Source: DTPU01 sp963827855 (lineage in GTDB: Bacteria > Planctomycetota > Phycisphaerae > Sedimentisphaerales > Anaerobacaceae). Taken from it: a stretch of DNA of 64,000 nucleotides. The DNA lies in NCBI GenBank assembly GCA_963827855.1, contig CAWHBY010000001.1:1178001-1242000 (forward strand). The letters run 5' to 3'. This document shows, piece after piece, positions 58,759 through 64,000 of the stretch. The notes under the pieces were generated by a model. It had not been told where the DNA came from and searched no databases. It saw only the letters and a program-made list of their open reading frames with translations. Numbering within the stretch: position 1 is the first letter of the stretch; the number at the start of each line of letters is the position of its first letter. A program made the position numbers and the translations under genes.

Positions 58759-61345
58759 ATGAAGCTACTTCCTGTTTCTAAGAGATCAGCAACCCTCGCA
58801 GTACTGCTCGCTCTCTCCCTCTCCATGGTGCAGGCGGTTGACGCAGCAATGGGAAAGGAGTTGTCGCTGCCCAAGACGCCGTCGCGCGGCCGGGGGGTCA
58901 ATGACTATAACGACCCCAACAGTGAGTTCTGCTTCCAGCGAAGTGTACAGGGTGGCAACGTCGCCATCTTCTGGAGCAAGGAATATGGCGATGACCCACT
59001 GAAGAACCCCGACCCGAACAAGACCTTCGATGTCAAGGGTATGCTCAGCGAATGCGAACGGTATTACAGCACCTACGTCGATGATCTCAAGCTGGTTGTG
59101 AAAGGCAAGTCCATCAGCGACAAGTACAAGCTGGTCGTCCTGGTGATCGGCGGTCCAGGAGGAACGGCATTCGGCGGCGGAGATGGAGACATCGGGACTT
59201 TGTCGACGCCCGCGACCCGTGTGCACAAACCGCCTTACGGCGTGCTGGCCCATGAGATGGTTCATTGTTTTCAGTATTTGAGCCGTTGTGACGGTGCGCG
59301 GGGAGGCGGTATCAATCCTGAAATGGGCGCCCAACACGGGTTGTGGCAGAATCTGCCGGATTGGATGACCTTCGAGAACTACCACCTGGTTGCTCTGATG
59401 GATCAAACCCATCTCGCATTTGATCACCCAAGCAACATGTATCACACGGCCCAGGTCATGGAGTACTGGGCGTTCAAGCATGGACGGGAGTTCTACGGCA
59501 GGATGCTCCGTTCCACCGAGCAGGGGGACGCGGTCACGGTCTACAAGAAGAGGTACGATTTGACCCAGGAGCAGTTCAATGACGAGATGTTCGATGCCTA
59601 CCGCAGATTCATTACTTGGGATATCCCGAGAATAGAGAAGGTGGCCAGACCATACGCCAACCAGCACCATACCAAGCTGATCGCAGTTGAGGACGGATGG
59701 CATCGGATAGCCGAATCGAAGTGTCCCCAGGACTACGGGTACAACGGCATCAAGTTGAAAGTGCCCGGCGCAGGAACGAATGTGGTCTTGAACTTCAAAG
59801 GCATTGCCCGTAGCGAACCGAACAGCCCGACCATCGCGGAGAGAGCGGGCTGGCGGTATGGATTCCTCGCTCATCTGAAAGACTGGCAGCCGTGTTTATG
59901 GAAATGTCGGCAAGGACCCGCAAGAAACGGCTGCGTTTCAGGTTCCGGAAAACACCGGGCATCTGTGGCTTGTCGTGATGGGTGCACCCAAAGAGCACAC
60001 ACCTGCCAGGATGGGGATGCGCAGAGGCAGAAGTGGCGGCGGCAACGGCAGCAGTGGCGGAGTTCAGGCAGAATGGCCCTATCAAATCAAACTGACCGGC
60101 ACCAGCCCGGAGGACTCGGTCATTCAGCTCTTCAATGGCAAGGACCTGTCGGGGTGGTGGGGGGCGAGCACCGAGGATCCCCGCCAATGGATGGCCCTTT
60201 CGGCCGAGGCCTTCAAGGCAAAGCACGACGCCAGCCTCGAGGACATCCGCGCGCACTGGCGAGTTGAGAACGGCGAGTTGGTCAACGACGGCGACGGCCT
60301 GTACCTGACCACAGAGCAGAACTTCCGTGACTTCGAACTGCTGGTGGACTACAGGACTGTAGCCAAGGCTGACAGTGGCATCTACCTCAGGGGATGTCCC
60401 CAGGTGCAGATCTGGGACTACACGGATACGGCCAAGTTCGCCATCGGCTCTGACAAGGGCTCAGGGGGGCTGTGGAACAACTCCGCAGGCGCACCCGGCA
60501 AGGACCCCCTGGTCCTGGCGGACAAGCCCTTTGGCCAGTGGAACCACTTTCGGATCATCCAGGTCGGAAGCCACACCTGGGTGTGGCTGAATGACAAGGC
60601 CGTGGTGCAGGATGCCATCATGGAGAACTACTTCGATCCCAATCGCCAGGTCCCCATCCCGGTTGCAGGGCCGATCCAGCTCCAGACCCACGGCGGCGAG
60701 ATCCGTTGGCGGAACATCGACCTCCGCGAGATCCCATGGGACGAGGCCAGGGGCCGGCTTAGGGGCAGCGACCCCGCGGGGTTCGAGCCTATCTTCAACG
60801 GCCGCGACTTCACGGGCTGGGCAGGGCCTGTGGATGAGTACGAAGTCAAGGACGGTGCGATCGTGTGCAGGCCCGGAATGGGTGGCACGATCTACACTCA
60901 GCAGGAGTACTCCGACTTCGTCGTCCGCCTGGAGTTCAAGCTGCCTCCAGGAGGCAACAATGGCCTGGCGATCCGGTATGCGGGCGAAGGCGACACGGCC
61001 TATGCGGGCATGTCCGAGCTGCAGGTGATCGACGACTCCGCCGAGCAGTACGCCAGGCTCGATCCCCGCCAGTATCATGGTTCCGCCTATGGGATGGTGC
61101 CTTCCCAGCGAGGCTACCAGCGGCCTGTGGGCCAATGGAACTGCCAGGAGGTCACGGTGGTGGGCTCCAAGATCAAGGTGGAGCTCAATGGCACAGTGAT
61201 CCTGAACTGCGACCTTTCCCAGGTCAAGGACTTCATGGCCGGTAGCGCCCACCCGGGCAAAGACCGCACCTCCGGCCACTTCGGCTTTGCAGGACACAAC
61301 GACCCGGTCATGTTCCGCAATGTCTCCATCAAGAGACTCAAGTAG
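58759..61345 (+). CDS. Exported zincin-like (DUF6055-type) domain fused to two DUF1080 domains, frameshifted
   Basis: About 862 codons. Signal peptide MKLLPVSKRSATLAVLLALSLSMVQA, with GGAG upstream. The first domain (about 30-440) has the metallopeptidase-like HExxH in VLAHEMVHCFQ (165-169). The frame breaks near 59895; the next frame continues VYGNVGKDPQETAAFQVPENTGHLWLVVMGAP, then a Gly/Arg/Ser-rich stretch and WPYQIKLTG. Without any stop it runs into DUF1080 domain 1 (VIQLFNGKDLSGWW, IYLRGCPQVQIWDY, GPIQLQTHGGEIRWRNIDL) and domain 2 (PIFNGRDFTGWAG to MFRNVSIKRLK). DUF1080 domains act on 3-keto-glycosides. Whether the join is natural or a lost stop is open. Confidence 0.8.
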
Positions 61346-61357
61346 TGGAGGAGCCAG

Positions 61358-61433
61358 GAAACGCGGAATGGGAGAATGGGCGAATGGGTGAAACGGCGAG
61401 CCGGAGAACTGTAGGATGGGCTTTAGCCCATGC
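61358..61433 (+). repeat. 8-bp-period array plus dispersed 23-bp hairpin repeat, copy 2
   Basis: Octamers GGAAACGC, GAATGGGA, GAATGGGC, GAATGGGT, GAAACGGC, GAGCCGGA (61358-61405), starting 12 bp after the preceding stop. Then the ATGGGCT-TT-AGCCCAT hairpin repeat at 61411-61433, identical over 23 bp to 37461-37483. Confidence 0.8.
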
Positions 61434-61559
61434 GGTACGCTGGACCTCGGCCCTAAGCCTATACATGGTTAGGATTTGAGCTGCAGTCCGGAATCTGCCT
61501 AACAAATCTGGCCAGGGTCTCACTTTCGGCAGCACAGGGGAGTTTCTCGCAACGTACAA

Positions 61560-61581
61560 ATTCTAGTGATATAGTAGGAAT
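61560..61581 (+). promoter_or_regulatory. Candidate Rrf2 operator overlapping the -10 box
   Basis: A dyad ATTC-N5-ATAT-N5-GAAT type sequence (61560-61581) contains a TATAGT -10 candidate (61570-61575) and lies 13 bp before the regulator ATG. Position and symmetry fit autoregulation, but no binding consensus is proven for this organism. Confidence 0.4.
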
Positions 61582-61594
61582 AGAAGGTGACCAT

Positions 61595-62044
61595 ATGAAA
61601 GTGTCGACAAGGACCCGCTATGGAATAAGAGCAGTGGTTGAGTTGGCCAGAATGGAAGGGCAAACCCCACTGCAGCTCAGGGTGATTGGTGAACGAGAGG
61701 AGATCTCGGTCAAGTACCTCGAACAGTTGATGGCAGTCCTGAAGGCCGGTGGACTGGTTCGCAGCGTCAGGGGGGCGAAGGGTGGTTATGTTCTGGCCCG
61801 TCCGGCGGATCAGATCAGGATGGATGAGGTGTACCGCTGTTTGGAAGGACCGCTCGTAACCGTTGAGTGCATCGAGGACCCTGAAGCCTGCAAGAGGGTG
61901 GCAGATTGTGCAGCCCGGGAGCTTTGGGTCAAAGTCGAGCAGGCCGTTCATGAGGTTCTGGCCTCCACAACCGTCGCAGACATTGCGGAGAAGGCCAATG
62001 AAGTGTCAGAGAAGCAACAAGGTCAAGAGGATCAGAGCAGCTAA
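61595..62044 (+). CDS. Rrf2-family transcriptional regulator (CymR-like)
   Basis: 149 residues. MKVSTRTRYGIRAVVELA and ISVKYLEQLMAVLKAGGLVRSVRGAKGGYVLARP form the winged helix-turn-helix typical of Rrf2. Three cysteines (VECIEDPEACKRVADCAARELW, about 88-106) sit where Fe-S-binding Rrf2 members (IscR) place theirs, so cluster or thiol sensing is possible. The next gene, cysK, is 8 bp downstream. In Bacillus-type bacteria CymR represses cysteine genes and uses CysK as partner, so the same logic is plausible here. AAGGTG precedes the ATG. Confidence 0.9.
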   Translation: MKVSTRTRYGIRAVVELARMEGQTPLQLRVIGEREEISVKYLEQLMAVLKAGGLVRSVRGAKGGYVLARPADQIRMDEVYRCLEGPLVTVECIEDPEACKRVADCAARELWVKVEQAVHEVLASTTVADIAEKANEVSEKQQGQEDQSS

Positions 62045-62052
62045 CAAGGTGC

Positions 62053-62985
62053 ATGGCCATGAGCGCGATTTTTGAAGATGTTACCGCATCCATAGGATTC
62101 ACGCCGTTGGTGAGGATCAACAAGCTTGGATCTCCGCAGTGCACGATCCTGGCCAAGCTTGAATCTAGGAATCCCTGTGGAAGCGTCAAGGACCGGGTGG
62201 CCAAGGCCATGATAGACGATGCCGAGGAACAGGGACTGATCAAGTCGGATACCGTCATCATAGAGCCGACCAGCGGCAACATGGGGATTGGCCTGGCCTT
62301 CATCTGCGCTGCGCGGGGATATCGTCTGATTCTGGCCATGCCCGAATCCATGAGCGTGGAACGACGCAAGATCCTGGGGATGTTCGGCGCGGAGATCGTC
62401 ACGACCCCTTCGGATCAGGGGATGGCGGGTGCGGTGAAGAAGGCCACCGAGCTCATGGCCCAATACCCTGACAGCTTCATGCCACAGCAGTTCAACAACC
62501 CGGCCAACCCCCAGGTGCACCGGGAGACCACGGCCAATGAAATCTGGGTTGACACCGATGGCAGGGTCGATATCCTCGTGGCGGGCGTGGGGACCGGAGG
62601 TACCCTGACGGGGTGCGGGGAGGTGCTCAAGGAACATAATCCGAGTCTGCAGGTTGTGGCCGTGGAGCCCAGGGATTCGGCAGTGCTGTCCGGTGGACCG
62701 CCGGGCCGCCACAGTATTCAGGGGATTGGTGCAGGCTTTGTTCCCGACGTGCTGAATGCCCAGGTGATCGACGAGATCATCCAGGTGTCCGGTGAAGACG
62801 CCACGCACGTCACCCGGCAGTTGGCGGTCAAAGAGGGTCTGTTGGTGGGGATCAGCTCAGGGGCGGCCATGTGGGCGGCCATGCAGGTCTCGGAAAGACC
62901 CTCCCATCACGGCAAGGTGATTGTCGTGATCCTGCCGGATACCGGGGAGCGATACGTCTCCACCGACCTTTTTGAAGGGCTGTGA
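62053..62985 (+). CDS. cysK: Cysteine synthase (O-acetylserine sulfhydrylase)
   Basis: 310 residues. Makes cysteine from O-acetylserine and sulfide using PLP. PLP lysine in NPCGSVKDRVA, substrate loop EPTSGNMGIG (the usual Thr is Met here), phosphate-binding GVGTGGTLTG, and ISSGAAMWAA near the C-terminus. Full length for the family. A second in-frame ATG at 62059 is possible. It is between the Rrf2 regulator and serine acetyltransferase, both tightly spaced, giving a three-gene cysteine operon. Confidence 0.95.
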   Translation: MAMSAIFEDVTASIGFTPLVRINKLGSPQCTILAKLESRNPCGSVKDRVAKAMIDDAEEQGLIKSDTVIIEPTSGNMGIGLAFICAARGYRLILAMPESMSVERRKILGMFGAEIVTTPSDQGMAGAVKKATELMAQYPDSFMPQQFNNPANPQVHRETTANEIWVDTDGRVDILVAGVGTGGTLTGCGEVLKEHNPSLQVVAVEPRDSAVLSGGPPGRHSIQGIGAGFVPDVLNAQVIDEIIQVSGEDATHVTRQLAVKEGLLVGISSGAAMWAAMQVSERPSHHGKVIVVILPDTGERYVSTDLFEGL

Positions 62986-63002
62986 GCAACCAGGAGTACA
63001 GA

Positions 63003-63980
63003 GTGAAGCAGAGACGTTTGACGACCCGCAAGATCGATGCCTTGGTGAATCAGGTCGCTGCGACGTACCGGGGTGACCATGGCATCAACTTCATCGACGT
63101 GTCCAGCCTTCCGATCAGGGGCAAGATCCTGGAGTGCCTGGACCTGCTCTTTGAGGTCCTGTTTCCGGGGCATACCGGAAGACGGATCGTGACGCGGTCC
63201 AACATCGGGTACATCGTGGGTGACCTGCTGTGTGACATCAACACCGAGTTGGCCGAGCAGGTCGAGCGGGCTTATCGCTATGACTGCCAGATCAAGGCCT
63301 GCCTGGGCTGTGACTGCCGGACCAAGGCGGAGAACACCACCTATGACCTGCTGATGAAGCTTCCGATGATTCGCGAGTGGCTCAAGGGCGACGTGGAGGC
63401 GGCCTTTGCAGGCGACCCGGCCGCCAAGAGCCACGAGGAGATCGTGATCAGCTATCCCTGCATCACGGCCATCGCCACGTATCGGATCGCCCATGAGCTG
63501 TATCTCAGGGACGTCCCGTTGATTCCCCGGATCATGACCGAGTGTGCCCATGCCCGGACGGGCATCGACATCCATCCGGGCGCGCGGATCGGCAGGAACT
63601 TCTTCATCGACCATGGCACCGGCGTGGTGATCGGCGAGACGAGCATCATCGGAGACCGCGTCCGGATCTACCAGGGGGTCACCCTGGGCGCCCTGAGCTT
63701 TGCCCGGGACAGCCAGGGGCGGATCCTCAAGGGAGGCAAGCGGCATCCGACGATCGAGGATGACGTGACGATCTATGCTGAGGCCACGATCCTGGGTGAC
63801 GTGGTGATCGGCAAGGGCGCGGTGATTGGCGGAAACGTGTGGGTCAAGCAGTCCGTGCAGCCGAGCGTGACGGTGACGCTCTCCAGCCCTGATCTGGTGT
63901 ACTCGGATCGCGGTCGCAAGGACAGCCACCCGGCCGGCAGGAAAGAGAAGCGTAAGAGTCCCCGGAGGACCAGCCGTTGA
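63003..63980 (+). CDS. cysE: Serine O-acetyltransferase (EpsC/CysE type)
   Basis: About 325 residues. Acetylates serine with acetyl-CoA to feed CysK. N-terminal helical domain with a cysteine-rich patch (KACLGCDCRTK), then the left-handed beta-helix hexapeptide domain: ARTGIDIHPGARIGRNFFIDHGTGVVIGETSIIGDRVRIYQGVTLGA (catalytic Asp/His in the DIHPGA and IDHGTG regions). The start is GTG at 63003 because AGGAG lies 6 bp before it; an alternative GTG at 62982 would overlap the cysK stop by four bases. The tail is long and basic (GRKEKRKSPRRTSR) and lacks the C-terminal Ile that docks into CysK in E. coli. Confidence 0.92.
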   Translation: MKQRRLTTRKIDALVNQVAATYRGDHGINFIDVSSLPIRGKILECLDLLFEVLFPGHTGRRIVTRSNIGYIVGDLLCDINTELAEQVERAYRYDCQIKACLGCDCRTKAENTTYDLLMKLPMIREWLKGDVEAAFAGDPAAKSHEEIVISYPCITAIATYRIAHELYLRDVPLIPRIMTECAHARTGIDIHPGARIGRNFFIDHGTGVVIGETSIIGDRVRIYQGVTLGALSFARDSQGRILKGGKRHPTIEDDVTIYAEATILGDVVIGKGAVIGGNVWVKQSVQPSVTVTLSSPDLVYSDRGRKDSHPAGRKEKRKSPRRTSR

Positions 63981-64000
63981 GTGCGGTGTTGGCTGACAAG

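Overview
The window reads as chromosome of a carbohydrate-degrading Planctomycetota bacterium, most likely class Phycisphaerae (Sedimentisphaerales-like). This is an inference from gene content. GC is high. The secreted glycoside hydrolases, GLUG, LRR, beta-helix and LamG/dockerin-like surface proteins, Tat-exported sugar isomerases and oxidoreductases, PF06439 (DUF1080) proteins, a PmoA-like DUF6807 protein and an H-x9-DG type prepilin-like protein together are typical of that group. No rRNA, tRNA, CRISPR array, phage or transposase gene was seen.

Layout. 1-5.6 kb (minus strand): a giant LRR/InlB-repeat surface protein, a PQQ-propeller/PKD protein and a pseudopilin-like protein, with a long palindromic element between the last two. 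5.7-9.0 kb: a beta-helix protein and a GH32 fructan hydrolase, convergent. 9.4-13.8 kb: an outer-membrane porin with an 18-residue minisatellite, followed by a methyl-accepting chemotaxis protein. 14-22.4 kb: LRR/beta-helix protein, Gfo/Idh/MocA oxidoreductase, PmoA-like protein, clan-A glycosidase and a Tat-exported DegT-like aminotransferase. 22.9-27.4 kb: GLUG protein and a subtilase with a substituted catalytic Asp. 27.4-36.6 kb: clan-D-like glycosidase, TIM-barrel isomerase, DUF1080 protein, a serine hydrolase-GH71/99-like fusion and a GH92 mannosidase. The last two are full of frameshifts. 36.7-42 kb: HEPN-like/CBS protein and a two-gene phosphorelay (hybrid histidine kinase plus receiver-Ser/Thr kinase). 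42-48.9 kb: CBM6-GH5, class II aldolase, FGGY kinase, an unknown exported protein and an FGE-like protein. 49-61.3 kb: STAS protein, isomerase, GH50-like hydrolase, FG-GAP propeller-esterase fusion, enolase-superfamily enzyme, GH127 and a zincin-DUF1080 fusion. 61.6-64 kb: a cysteine-synthesis operon (Rrf2 regulator, cysK, cysE).

How it may work together. Most genes encode exported enzymes that trim glycans (fructans, mannosides, beta-glucans, arabinofuranosides). Six proteins carry Tat signals, and five of these belong to families that normally act on sugars in the cytoplasm. With two DUF1080 proteins this is compatible with an extracytoplasmic oxidise/eliminate route such as 3-keto-glycoside chemistry. 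The aldolase and FGGY kinase would handle a released sugar in the cytoplasm.

Quality warning. Eleven genes carry frame breaks that disappear after adding or removing one or two bases, with conserved protein sequence on both sides. I read these mostly as assembly indels and not gene decay, so the coordinates given span the whole broken gene. Intergenic regions hold several short-period (7- and 8-bp) repeat arrays and two hairpin/TIR elements.
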